A stretch of 64,000 bases of DNA from assembly GCA_022841465.1 (NCBI GenBank), contig JALHRL010000005.1, positions 1-64,000 of the forward strand, given 5' to 3'. The notes below the pieces were generated by a model. It made no database searches. It saw only the letters and a list, made by a program, of their open reading frames with translations, and was not told the DNA's origin. The stretch is from Bacteroidia bacterium. GTDB lineage: Bacteria; Bacteroidota; Bacteroidia; B-17B0; Aurantibacillaceae. Both the position numbers and the translations under genes were made by a program. Shown one piece after another: positions 1 to 8,431 of this stretch. How positions within the stretch are numbered: the stretch's first letter is position 1; each line of letters begins with the position of its first letter.

Positions 1-2197
1 ATATTGGTTTTACTAAAAGATCTGTTGCATTGCTGTTGTAACAAGTCATGTTGCCATTAGAAAACGCTGCTGTTACCGTATACATACCACTCATGGTGGG
101 TGTTAAGTTGGTAAACACAGGATTGTTTCCATTTAACTGGTAGTTGTTTGGTCCTGTCCAGGTATACGATTGTGCACCCGGTGCATTGGCCATAAAGGTT
201 GCACTTTCTCTCTCACATACTGTTATGGTTGGTATTACCGCAATGTTTGGAACAGGTATTACATTAACCGGTATAAAGTTGGTGGTAGTACAAGACATAG
301 ACCCTGCAACAAATATTGCATTTACTGTATAATTACCTGCATTAGCCGGCTGCGCATTTGGTATGTTGTTTGTTTGTAACTGAGAATAAAATCCATTTGG
401 TCCATACCACTCGTAACCCGCCGCATTTAATGCATTGGCCGAGAAAGTAATTGTTGTGTTTTGACAGAAGTTACTTGCACTGAATGGGGTTACAGGATTT
501 AATTGCAACACATGTACAGTTGAGTTTTCGGTTGCGCTATTACAACCTAAACTTGTTCCAATAACACTATAAACTTTTGTGAAATTTACGTTTAACGCTG
601 TAACAACCGGGCCTGTATTATTACTTAATAAAACATTTGGAGACCAGGTATACGTTGTTGCGTTAGATGCTACAATATTTACACTTCCTCCGGGACATAC
701 AGATGGACTTGTTACTGATACAGTTGGATTAGGTATAATTGGAAAAGTGTATGTATTAGTAACGGTACAAATACCATCCGACCCAGTTAAATCAACAGAT
801 CCAACGCCACCTGTTGGTAAAGTGGAACTAAAGTTTACAACACTGCTATTTAAATTAGGTGTTGTATTAATTACGCCAATAAAATTTGACCAAGTATAAG
901 AAGGCGCACCAGAGGCACTCAATAATATTGATGTATTTGATCCATTGAGGTTTTGCGCACATATAGCTGTAACGGATGGCACGATAGTTAATGTTGGATT
1001 TTGACCGACAACAACCGAAGAACTTGCTGTACACGTATTTTGATTATTACTGATTAAGACTGAATAAGTTCCTCCTGAATTAATGGTTATGGTATATGTA
1101 TTGTTTGGTCCTTGAATACCGGGACCCGTCCATTGAACAATATTTGTTGAGGAAAACGGGGCAACTGAAATTTGGGTTGGCCCACTAATACATGTTGGTG
1201 CAGTAATGGTTGCGTTAGGCATAGATAAACCTGGTTGCACGAAAACAGTATCGGGATAATTATTAGCTGCCTGCGCAACACAATTATTAAATCCTAAATA
1301 ACAAGCTGGATATTCAGGTACACAAGTATAAAATTCTCCAACATTAGGAGGATTTACAACAATAGAAGAACCTGTACCAATTGAAACAGGGTTACCAACA
1401 ATGTACCAATTTAATGTTGGGGTAACAGGCGCACCAGAAGGGGTATATCTGTAAGCATTGTTTGTTGTTGTCCAAACAGTTGAATTTCTTCCGGGAACAG
1501 TAATTCCAATAGTACCCGGTAAATTATGTAAACCTTGCACGGCAGTACCACCGGCCCATCCGCAATGTGGTTTGTTTGTTATATGATTTTCTATAACATT
1601 TGTACTTTCATAAATAATAATTTGAAAAGTTCCGTATGTGGTAGTGCATTGAAACATTGGAATACTTGTCCAACTTACTACTAATCGTCTACAAGGGGCT
1701 GTTCCCAAAACTTGATATCTTATATAATTCCCTACGTTTGGTCCAACACCCGGATGCCAATCTTGCCAAGGTCCCATAATACAGTTTTTTGGAACATTAA
1801 AAGCTGCACTTGGTATACCAGACGATGTAAAAGCGTTTGATTGACCTGCGCTAAATGAAACCCAACCATTAGATCCTATCCAAAATTGATTATAGGTATT
1901 ACCAAAAAAACAAAAAGGAAAACCAATATTAAAAGGTCCGGCTTGAGAGTCGTCAGATAAATTAACCGCCGTTCCACCAACAGGAGCGGGTGCAAACGGA
2001 ATATTTGTTACCCCATAGGTTGTTGTTAATGCAGGTGAAATTGCCGTAGGATTGCAAGTGGTCATGTTTGCATTTAAGGTTGCTTGTGTTACTCCGCAAG
2101 GCAAAAACTGATCAGGACCAAGGCTAGGACAGTTTTGAGAAACCATCGAGCTTGCAGAAGCAAACACTATAACCGCTAATAATCTTATAATTTTCAT
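1..2197 (-). CDS. T9SS-type secreted adhesin-like multidomain protein (3' end outside window)
   Basis: Reading leftward from the ATG at 2197, 732 codons are open to the window edge, so the C-terminus is missing. A signal peptide of about 20 residues (hydrophobic, ending near SMVSQ) is followed by a compact N-terminal domain (about residues 25-250, containing FCFFGNTYNQFWIGSNGWVS) of a sort common in Bacteroidota surface proteins. After that come Cys-containing beta-sandwich (PKD/Ig-like) modules rich in Thr, Ser, Asn and Tyr, with the recurring core YTWSP. Residues near 333-566 are strongly similar to a block of the next gene (2367-5609), which indicates duplication. By analogy a gliding-type or type A sorting domain should lie beyond the left edge, but that is inference. 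Role: exported adhesin or surface protein. A candidate -7 box (CAAATTTA on the plus strand, 2216-2223) lies 19 bases upstream of the start. Confidence 0.8.
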   Translation of the reverse strand, partial: MKIIRLLAVIVFASASSMVSQNCPSLGPDQFLPCGVTQATLNANMTTCNPTAISPALTTTYGVTNIPFAPAPVGGTAVNLSDDSQAGPFNIGFPFCFFGNTYNQFWIGSNGWVSFSAGQSNAFTSSGIPSAAFNVPKNCIMGPWQDWHPGVGPNVGNYIRYQVLGTAPCRRLVVSWTSIPMFQCTTTYGTFQIIIYESTNVIENHITNKPHCGWAGGTAVQGLHNLPGTIGITVPGRNSTVWTTTNNAYRYTPSGAPVTPTLNWYIVGNPVSIGTGSSIVVNPPNVGEFYTCVPEYPACYLGFNNCVAQAANNYPDTVFVQPGLSMPNATITAPTCISGPTQISVAPFSSTNIVQWTGPGIQGPNNTYTITINSGGTYSVLISNNQNTCTASSSVVVGQNPTLTIVPSVTAICAQNLNGSNTSILLSASGAPSYTWSNFIGVINTTPNLNSSVVNFSSTLPTGGVGSVDLTGSDGICTVTNTYTFPIIPNPTVSVTSPSVCPGGSVNIVASNATTYTWSPNVLLSNNTGPVVTALNVNFTKVYSVIGTSLGCNSATENSTVHVLQLNPVTPFSASNFCQNTTITFSANALNAAGYEWYGPNGFYSQLQTNNIPNAQPANAGNYTVNAIFVAGSMSCTTTNFIPVNVIPVPNIAVIPTITVCERESATFMANAPGAQSYTWTGPNNYQLNGNNPVFTNLTPTMSGMYTVTAAFSNGNMTCYNSNATDLLVKPI
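501..1201 (-). repeat. Paralogous block, copy 1 (shared with 3792-4487)
   Basis: The encoded segment runs from APTCISGPTQIS to HVLQL and aligns almost without gaps with the segment encoded at 3792-4487 (APTCIGSPTQIS to VSVSPL). Shared strings include WTGPGIQGPNNT and YSVIGTSLGCNSAT. The DNA at about 530-575 and 3820-3865 is still nearly identical, so the duplication or conversion is fairly recent or maintained. Confidence 0.8.
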
Positions 2198-2310
2198 GTG
2201 CAATAATTATCTTCTCAAATTTAATGAATGTGTAGGTTAAAACACATTTTTTCAATCATTTATAAGTGTACTTTACTCAAAGTTTTGAACCAAATATAAT
2301 TAGAGGTAAA

Positions 2311-2345
2311 ATAAAAAACAGGCCTTTTAAGCCTGTTTTTTTTAA
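2311..2345 (-). terminator. Rho-independent terminator of the 2367-5609 gene
   Basis: The stem AACAGGC / GCCTGTT (2317-2323 and 2331-2337) encloses a 7-base loop. It is flanked by A and T runs, so that in the minus direction the hairpin is followed by TTTTTTAT. It lies 22 bases past the stop codon of the upstream minus-strand gene. Confidence 0.8.
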
Positions 2346-2366
2346 GAATTGTTTTTAGATTTTAGA

Positions 2367-5300
2367 TTACTTTAATAAAGTAACATGACCTGTTTTAACA
2401 TGATTTTTACCATCTAAAGTAGTATATTTTATTTGATATGGATAAACATCGCTCTTGCATAATTCTCCTTTAAAATGCCCGTCCCATCCTATTTTTTGAT
2501 CTTTAGAAGCGAATAATTTTTCCCCCCATCTATCAAATACTAATATTTCAATGTTAGACAAACCGGTCCCATAAACAGTAAATACATCATTGTTACCATC
2601 GTCGTTTGGTGTAAATACATTCGGTATATAAATGTTGTACTCAGTTGTAACTGTAATACAAACCTCATCACGTGTTTTACAACCAAATTCATTTACCGAT
2701 TCTGCTAAATAACATCCACTTTTCTTTGGTAGTATTTGTGTTTTAGGACAAGGCGAACATTGTATACCATCTCCCGATAACCATGTAATCGTTCCATTTC
2801 CAACAGCATTAAGGTGCATTTCTTCATCTAAATTTGCTGTAAAATCTTCACCGGCATTTAATGTTGGTGTAGGGTTTACTTTTACTAATACTGTAGCTAC
2901 GTTAGGGCAATTTGAGTTATTAGAAACAATAACAGAGTAAATAGTTGTTACTTTTGGATTAACCATTGGATTGTATATGGTTGGGTCGTTTATTCTATCG
3001 GATGGCGACCAAGAATAAGTATTTCCGCCGCCCGCAGTTAATTTTACGTTCATACCTTCACAAATTTCTACACTTCCGCTAATACTTGCTGTAACCTGAG
3101 GTACAACACCAATTAATATTTCTTTGGTAGAAGAACAAGTTACATTTCCTAATGTATTAAAACCGGTAATGGTATAGTTGGTTGATTCCATAGGGCTTGC
3201 CTGCACCACTGAGGTATTTGTGTTTGATAATCCGTTGGCCGGCGACCAAATATAATTACTTGCACCATTTGCATAAATGCTTGTTGAATTGGTTTGACAA
3301 ATTTGCCAATTAGGTGTATTTATAATTAAGTTCGGAAATGGAACAACGGTAATTGTAACTGTTCCATATGCTAAACAAACACCATTAGCTCCACTTACAC
3401 TAAATACTGTTGTTGAAGATGGTTGTGAAATAACCTGACTTCCAAAAGGTGTATTTAATAAGTTTGCCGGTGCCCAAGTATATGAACTTGCACCATTTGC
3501 AGTTAAAATTACACTGCTGTTTTGACAAATGGTGTCTGCCGATGTAGTTATTTGTATACTAGGCATTACAATTACACTTACTTGGTAAACTGCAGATGCA
3601 GTACAGGTATTTAATTCACCTATAACTGTATAATTTGTTGTGTTTGCAGGACTGGCAACAACAGAAGGGCCTGTATTCATGTTTAATGAAGAGGCAGGTG
3701 ACCATGTATAATTTGTTGCACCATTAGCAACTAAATTTAAAAAGCCGCCTTGACAAATGGTATTTGTTATCGGACCTACATTTAATACTGGTAAAGGAGA
3801 AACTGATACAGTAGCATTTTGAGTTGCGCTGTTACATCCTAAACTTGTTCCAATAACACTATAAATATTTGTGTTAGCAGGTGATGCAATTACAGTAGGG
3901 CCGTTAGTGGTATTTAATCCGCTTGAAGGCGACCATGTATATGAACTTGCACCACTTGCAATCAAAGCAACTGAATTTCCTGCACAAACACTTGCGCTTG
4001 CAACAGCAACAACAGGGTTTGGAATAATTGCAACGCTAAAGTCTAATGCATTAGAACAAACTCCATTTGACCCAATTAAAGTCACATTTCCTAATTGAGA
4101 ATTTGCATCAGGTGTAAAGGTGATGGTGCTTGAAGTATTTGTTGGTGAAGTATTCGTCATTCCACTAATATTCGTCCATGTGTAATTTCCGGCACCGGAA
4201 GCAGTTAATGTAACCGAGTTTAAAGAGCCATTAAAATTATTTAAACACATACTATTGCTTGAAGCTACAATCGAAACAGTTGGTGTTTGAAATATTTGAA
4301 CCGTAGCAATTCCTGCGCATGCACTGTTTGGTATGCTTAAAGAAACTGTATAAATACCGGGAGCATTAATGGTAATGGTAGGAGTATTGTTTGGTCCTTG
4401 AATACCAGGACCTGTCCATAAAATGGTATTTGTTGATGAATTTGGTGAAACTGAAATTTGTGTTGGACTTCCAATACAAGTTGGTGCATTTATAATTGGA
4501 TTAAAACTTGCACCTTGTCCTACTACTGTGTACGATGCAGTAACAGAGTAACCAGGGCAACCTCCACAACCCGTCCAAGTAAACGAATAAACACCCGGTT
4601 GATTTACAATAATTGTTGGAGTTCCTTGTCCGCTTACAATACCCGCTGTATTATTTGGTCCTGGACCTTCCCAGGTAATTCCACCACAGGTTGGTGTTAC
4701 AGGTGTGTTGGTGTTAGTTGTGTTATAGCCAAGTCCCCAGCCAAAACTATTGTTACCCAATACTCCTGCCACTAAAGGAATAGATGGAAGTGTACAAGTT
4801 AAAGTTCCGCCTTGTGGTGCTGTAATTGTACCTTCAGGAATGGTTAATGCACAAGAAGCATAATCAGAACCATTTGGTAATGGTTGAACCGTAAAATTTA
4901 TGGTTGTATTACCCGGAATTACATCTCCAATATAATCTGTTCCGTTACTGTTGTAATAAACTCTGTGAACATTTGGGTTTGCAGTATTTAAAATTGCAAA
5001 TCCTCCGCCAGCAGTTTGGCTAATCATACCAACAGCTGCAAACGAACATTGTAATACTCCTTGTGGATTATAAACATATAAACCTTGCCCGGGTGTAGAA
5101 GCTTTTAAAATAAAAAAATTGTTTGCCATATCAGCAACAATATCATAAGGGCCACCACCATTAAAAGCAGGAACAAGTGTGGTAACAAAAACATCAGGAC
5201 CTGTTCCGTTATAAGCATAAACTTGACCAGCACCAACTAAATTATAAACTCTGCTTCCGCCACCGCCAACATTAACTGCAGCATTATTTGTAACAGCGTG

Positions 5301-5609
5301 TCCTGAACTAGTCCAACCCCCTGTATTATTGTAATACCAATATGTTTTTGGATTTCCTGCTGTTGTCCACCAAGTGGGATTTGGGGCAGGGAAATTAAAT
5401 GCAGGACCTACCGCCAAACCACCTGAACCTGCAGGCATGTTGTTTAAAACGTTTGTTAATGGCCCGTTTGGTAACGAGTGTCCCGCAATACTTGAGCCAT
5501 TATGCGCGTGAATTGAATTGGTAGGACAGCTTGGCGCAGCAGCCTGTGAAAATAATTTACTTGAAATTAAAATAATTGCAAGCAAAATAATTTGGATGTG
5601 TTTTTTCAT
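2367..5609 (-). CDS. Gliding-motility-type (T9SS type B) secreted adhesin with five tandem modules
   Basis: This 1080-residue protein has a signal peptide (MKKHIQIILLAIILISSKLF) and a large N-terminal region with no recognised family. A block shared with the neighbouring adhesin follows, at about residues 375-606. Then come five tandem modules of about 76 residues (531-912), each with a Cys near the start, the core GA-x2-Y-x-WSP, and a second Cys near the end. The last 87 residues form a CHU_C/gliding-motility C-terminal domain (IPNVFTPNDDGNNDVF, FDRWGEKLF), known as a T9SS type B sorting signal. An ATG at 5627 is in frame, but a -7 promoter box lies at 5632-5639, which would leave it at or upstream of the transcription start. 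The ATG at 5609, followed directly by the signal peptide, is therefore chosen. Probable role: surface adhesin or structural protein. Confidence 0.9.
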   Translation of the reverse strand: MKKHIQIILLAIILISSKLFSQAAAPSCPTNSIHAHNGSSIAGHSLPNGPLTNVLNNMPAGSGGLAVGPAFNFPAPNPTWWTTAGNPKTYWYYNNTGGWTSSGHAVTNNAAVNVGGGGSRVYNLVGAGQVYAYNGTGPDVFVTTLVPAFNGGGPYDIVADMANNFFILKASTPGQGLYVYNPQGVLQCSFAAVGMISQTAGGGFAILNTANPNVHRVYYNSNGTDYIGDVIPGNTTINFTVQPLPNGSDYASCALTIPEGTITAPQGGTLTCTLPSIPLVAGVLGNNSFGWGLGYNTTNTNTPVTPTCGGITWEGPGPNNTAGIVSGQGTPTIIVNQPGVYSFTWTGCGGCPGYSVTASYTVVGQGASFNPIINAPTCIGSPTQISVSPNSSTNTILWTGPGIQGPNNTPTITINAPGIYTVSLSIPNSACAGIATVQIFQTPTVSIVASSNSMCLNNFNGSLNSVTLTASGAGNYTWTNISGMTNTSPTNTSSTITFTPDANSQLGNVTLIGSNGVCSNALDFSVAIIPNPVVAVASASVCAGNSVALIASGASSYTWSPSSGLNTTNGPTVIASPANTNIYSVIGTSLGCNSATQNATVSVSPLPVLNVGPITNTICQGGFLNLVANGATNYTWSPASSLNMNTGPSVVASPANTTNYTVIGELNTCTASAVYQVSVIVMPSIQITTSADTICQNSSVILTANGASSYTWAPANLLNTPFGSQVISQPSSTTVFSVSGANGVCLAYGTVTITVVPFPNLIINTPNWQICQTNSTSIYANGASNYIWSPANGLSNTNTSVVQASPMESTNYTITGFNTLGNVTCSSTKEILIGVVPQVTASISGSVEICEGMNVKLTAGGGNTYSWSPSDRINDPTIYNPMVNPKVTTIYSVIVSNNSNCPNVATVLVKVNPTPTLNAGEDFTANLDEEMHLNAVGNGTITWLSGDGIQCSPCPKTQILPKKSGCYLAESVNEFGCKTRDEVCITVTTEYNIYIPNVFTPNDDGNNDVFTVYGTGLSNIEILVFDRWGEKLFASKDQKIGWDGHFKGELCKSDVYPYQIKYTTLDGKNHVKTGHVTLLK
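2874..4019 (-). repeat. Five tandem ~76-residue PKD/Ig-like modules
   Basis: Five consecutive protein modules, each about 225-240 bases of coding DNA, share the pattern Cys, then L-x-A-x-GA-x2-Y-x-WSP, then V-x-ASP-x2-T-x-Y-x-V-x-G, then Cys. They have diverged in sequence but keep the same length and Cys spacing, as expected of a beta-sandwich stalk. Confidence 0.8.
3792..4487 (-). repeat. Paralogous block, copy 2 (shared with 501-1201)
   Basis: This is the counterpart of 501-1201 in the neighbouring adhesin. It covers about 232 residues in the same order and at nearly the same length (696 against 701 bases), and includes the first of the five tandem modules. Confidence 0.8.
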
Positions 5610-5631
5610 GTGTGTGTATTTGTTCATGAAG

Positions 5632-5658
5632 CAAAATTAAACAAGCTCTTACGAACAA
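5632..5658 (-). promoter_or_regulatory. Candidate Bacteroidota promoter of the adhesin gene
   Basis: On the minus strand the -7 box TAATTTTG (5632-5639) matches TAnnTTTG and a TTTG (5655-5658 region) lies 16 bases further upstream, slightly shorter than the usual spacing. The -7 box ends 22 bases before the ATG at 5609. Confidence 0.45.
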
Positions 5659-5721
5659 AAAATTTTAAGTAGAAGTCAATTATTTAATTCACACCGTGAG
5701 TGAGTAAGCGAAACAAGTGAA

Positions 5722-5755
5722 AATAAAAAAGCAACTTTCGTTAAGTGAAAGTTGC
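5722..5755 (-). terminator. Rho-independent terminator of the E2 gene
   Basis: The stem GCAACTTTC (5731-5739) / GAAAGTTGC (5747-5755) has a 7-base loop. In the minus direction it is followed by TTTTTTATTTT. It lies about 20 bases past the stop of the dehydrogenase E2 gene. Confidence 0.85.
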
Positions 5756-5776
5756 TTCTCAGTGAGTAAAAAAATG

Positions 5777-7126
5777 TTAGATCACTCTGTTTACGTCCCA
5801 ATTTTCTAAATAATCGGCAACGCGGCGTAAGAATGTTCCTCCTAAAGAACCATCTACAACTCTGTGATCGTAAGATAAAGACAAGAACATAAAATGTCTG
5901 ATTCCTATCATATCACCTTGTGGTGTTTCAATAACTGCAGGTTTTTTCTTAATGGTTCCAACAGCTAAAATTGCAACTTGTGGTTGAAGAATAATTGGAG
6001 TTCCCATAACATTTCCAAAATTCCCTACGTTGGTTACAGTAAATGTGCCGCCTTGTATTTCATCGGGCTGTAATTTATTTGCGCGCGCGCGAGCAGCTAA
6101 ATCATTTACACTTTTGGTAATGCCTAATAAATTTCTTTCGTCAGCATTTTTAATTACAGGTACAATTAAATTTCCGGTAGGTAAAGCAGCAGCCATACCA
6201 ATATTAATTGCTTTTCTTTTTATTATTTTTGATCCGGTTTGATCAACAGAAACATTAATCATCGGAAAATCTTTTATTGCCTTAGCAACTGCTTCTATAA
6301 ATAACGGTGTAAAAGTTATTTTCTCTCCTTCTTTCTTTTCAAAATCTTTTTTAATTCTATCTCTCCAACTTACCAAGTTTGTAACATCTGCTTCAACGTA
6401 AGAAGTAACGTGTGGCGACACATGCTTGCTTATTACCATGTTATCAGAAATGATTTTACGCATGCGATCCATTTCAATAACTTCATCTCCGGCATTAACA
6501 GAAACAGCCGGGCGATTTACTATGATTGCATTTTCACCAACAGTAATTCCTGAACCTGCAGCAGTTGAATTTGATTTTACTGTTTCAACAGAAGTTTGAG
6601 TTTGCGCAATTGCAATAGGTTGTTTTCCACGGTTTGCAACATGTGCTAAAATATCGGATTTGGTAACTCGGCCTTCTTGTCCGGTTCCTTTAATGGCGTC
6701 TAATTCTTGAATTGAAATTCCTTCTTCCTTAGCAATACTTTTTACTAATGGAGAATAAAATTTTGATGATTGTGAATAATCATTATTTGCAGTTTGGGCT
6801 GTAACAGCTGCAACGGTTGTAGTTACAGTTTCAGTTTTAACAGCCGGTGCAGTTGTTTTTGGAGCTTCTGATACAGCGGCGTTCGCATCGCTGCTAATTA
6901 CAGCAATTACTGCACCTACTTGCACTACATCCCCTTCTTTAAATAATCGTTTTACAAGTGTACCTTCAAACGGAGAAGGGATTTCACTATCCACTTTATC
7001 TGTAGCAATTTCTAAAACTGTTTCATCAATTTTAATTTTATCGCCTTCATTTTTTGTCCATTTAATGATGGTAGCTTCCGCCACACTTTCACCCATTTTA
7101 GGCATTATTAAATCGAAGTTTGCCAT
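5777..7126 (-). CDS. 2-oxo acid dehydrogenase E2 (dihydrolipoyl acyltransferase)
   Basis: This 449-residue protein has the full E2 architecture. An N-terminal lipoyl domain (about 1-78) has the lipoylated lysine K44 in DKVDSEI. An Ala/Thr/Val-rich linker follows, then an E3/E1-binding domain (about 124-166, containing GTGQEGRVTKSDI). The C-terminal catalytic domain (about 215-449) carries the active-site motif DHRVVDG (H421, D425). It transfers an acyl group from lipoamide to CoA in a pyruvate, branched-chain or 2-oxoglutarate dehydrogenase complex. The sequence alone does not settle the substrate; the MPKMGESV start and the single lipoyl domain favour the branched-chain/2-oxoglutarate type. 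It is transcribed alone, with its own promoter and terminator. E1 and E3 are not in the window. Confidence 0.93.
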   Translation of the reverse strand: MANFDLIMPKMGESVAEATIIKWTKNEGDKIKIDETVLEIATDKVDSEIPSPFEGTLVKRLFKEGDVVQVGAVIAVISSDANAAVSEAPKTTAPAVKTETVTTTVAAVTAQTANNDYSQSSKFYSPLVKSIAKEEGISIQELDAIKGTGQEGRVTKSDILAHVANRGKQPIAIAQTQTSVETVKSNSTAAGSGITVGENAIIVNRPAVSVNAGDEVIEMDRMRKIISDNMVISKHVSPHVTSYVEADVTNLVSWRDRIKKDFEKKEGEKITFTPLFIEAVAKAIKDFPMINVSVDQTGSKIIKRKAINIGMAAALPTGNLIVPVIKNADERNLLGITKSVNDLAARARANKLQPDEIQGGTFTVTNVGNFGNVMGTPIILQPQVAILAVGTIKKKPAVIETPQGDMIGIRHFMFLSLSYDHRVVDGSLGGTFLRRVADYLENWDVNRVI

Positions 7127-7148
7127 GATCGTATTTTTTAAAGAACTA

Positions 7149-7179
7149 CAAAAATAGCGGTATTGATGGCATTGCCAAA
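7149..7179 (-). promoter_or_regulatory. Bacteroidota-type promoter of the E2 gene
   Basis: On the minus strand, TTTG (7176-7179) is followed after 19 bases by TATTTTTG (7149-7156), an exact match to the TTTG-N19-TAnnTTTG consensus. The box ends 22 bases before the ATG at 7126. Confidence 0.75.
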
Positions 7180-7225
7180 ATTATTTTTAACCACTACATA
7201 ACCAGTTTGAAAACAGAGGTCAAAA

Positions 7226-8431
7226 TCAGTTAAAATCGGTGTAAATTAGGTGTTTTTGACGTATTTGAAGGAAAGTTTTTATCTCATCTTCCCAGGTTTT
7301 TCTTATCTCATTTTCACTTAAGCCATCTTTAATTTGTTGCATTAACTTTCCATTTCCGGAATGCGCATTAAAACCATTATTAAAGAATGTTTGGCCCTGC
7401 ATATTTTTATAAGTATTCAATAAAAATTTTAACGCAATTTTTTTGGGATGATTTTTTAAATATTCATCATCTAATAAATTAATTCCATAACATTTTTTAT
7501 TCACATGTTTTGGCGTTTTACTAAGTTCATTTGGCTTTGGTATAAAATAAAAACCGGTATCCGAATAATTAGGATGACCTATTACCTGAAATGGAAATTT
7601 TGTTCCTCTGCCAACACTCATTTCGGTGCCTTCAAATAATCCAATACCCGGATAAAGTAAAACAGATTCTATGTTTGGTAAATTGGGCGATGGGTGAATA
7701 GGTAAAATATACGTTGCATTTCTATCATAATTAACGCATGGAATTATTTTTAAATTGCATTTTACTTTATTAGTTAACCACTCTTCTTCATTTGCCATTT
7801 TTGCATATTCACCGCACGTCATACCATACACAACCGGAATGTTATGTAAGCCCAAAAAGCCTTTTAATTCGTTTTGCATTACAGGCCCATCTACATAAAA
7901 TCCATTCGGATTCGGTCTGTCTAACACAATCATTTCAATATTGTTTTCAGCACATGCCTCCATTACATAACACATGGTTGAAATGTAAGTGTAGAATCTT
8001 ACACCCACATCTTGTATATCATACACCACAATATCAATTCCTTTTAATTGTTCTTTGGTTGGTTTTTTGTTGCTTCCATACAAGGAAATTATTGGCAAAC
8101 CTGTTTTGGCATCTTTGTTACTGCTCACCTTTGTTCCGGCTTCGGTATTCCCTCTAAAACCATGTTCCGGACCAAAAATCTTTTTAATTTTTACTTTCAG
8201 CGTTAATAAGGTATCTACAATACTTTTATTTCCAACAACACCAGTTTGATTGGTTACAACAGCAACGTTTTTTCCTTTTAAAAAGGGTAAATATTTTTCA
8301 AATTGCTGAGCACCACATTGAACGGTTGAATATTCTTTTATTAAAAGGTTTTGCCCAAATAAAAACATACCCATAAAATAAATGAGGGCAACCGTAATCA
8401 ATTTCTTATTTTTGTTTTTTGTTATTGTCAT
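7226..8431 (-). CDS. namZ: NamZ-family exo-beta-N-acetylmuramidase (DUF1343)
   Basis: This 401-residue protein has an N-terminal signal peptide (KNKNKKLITVALIYFMGMF, then a FGQ boundary). The DUF1343 body carries GPEHGFRGN, YDIQDVGVRFYTYI, DRPNPNG and SVGRGTKFPFQ. Characterised family members release MurNAc from the non-reducing ends of peptidoglycan fragments, so a periplasmic role in wall-fragment turnover is likely. A GTG start at 8449 is possible, but the ATG at 8431 directly precedes the charged signal-peptide n-region and is preferred. That start codon immediately abuts the start of the divergent permease at 8432. A sugar kinase of the GlcNAc/MurNAc kinase type lies at 26548, but the two are not linked. 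Confidence 0.9.
   Translation of the reverse strand: MTITKNKNKKLITVALIYFMGMFLFGQNLLIKEYSTVQCGAQQFEKYLPFLKGKNVAVVTNQTGVVGNKSIVDTLLTLKVKIKKIFGPEHGFRGNTEAGTKVSSNKDAKTGLPIISLYGSNKKPTKEQLKGIDIVVYDIQDVGVRFYTYISTMCYVMEACAENNIEMIVLDRPNPNGFYVDGPVMQNELKGFLGLHNIPVVYGMTCGEYAKMANEEEWLTNKVKCNLKIIPCVNYDRNATYILPIHPSPNLPNIESVLLYPGIGLFEGTEMSVGRGTKFPFQVIGHPNYSDTGFYFIPKPNELSKTPKHVNKKCYGINLLDDEYLKNHPKKIALKFLLNTYKNMQGQTFFNNGFNAHSGNGKLMQQIKDGLSENEIRKTWEDEIKTFLQIRQKHLIYTDFN
8407..8414 (+). promoter_or_regulatory. Candidate -7 box for the LolE-like gene, inside namZ
   Basis: TATTTTTG matches TAnnTTTG and ends 17 bases before the TTG start at 8432. It lies inside the 5' coding region of the divergent namZ gene. I do not see a clear -33 TTG at the usual distance. 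Confidence 0.35.

Noticed and set aside
579-899. Plus-strand reading frames across the adhesin genes (also 3871-4098 and 4458-4775)
   Set aside because: They lie opposite strong T9SS protein frames, have repetitive compositions that mirror the repeats, and show no family motif.
2874-4019. CRISPR-like array in the repeat-rich adhesin
   Set aside because: The repeats are about 230 bases, diverged, in frame and encode protein modules with no uniform spacers.
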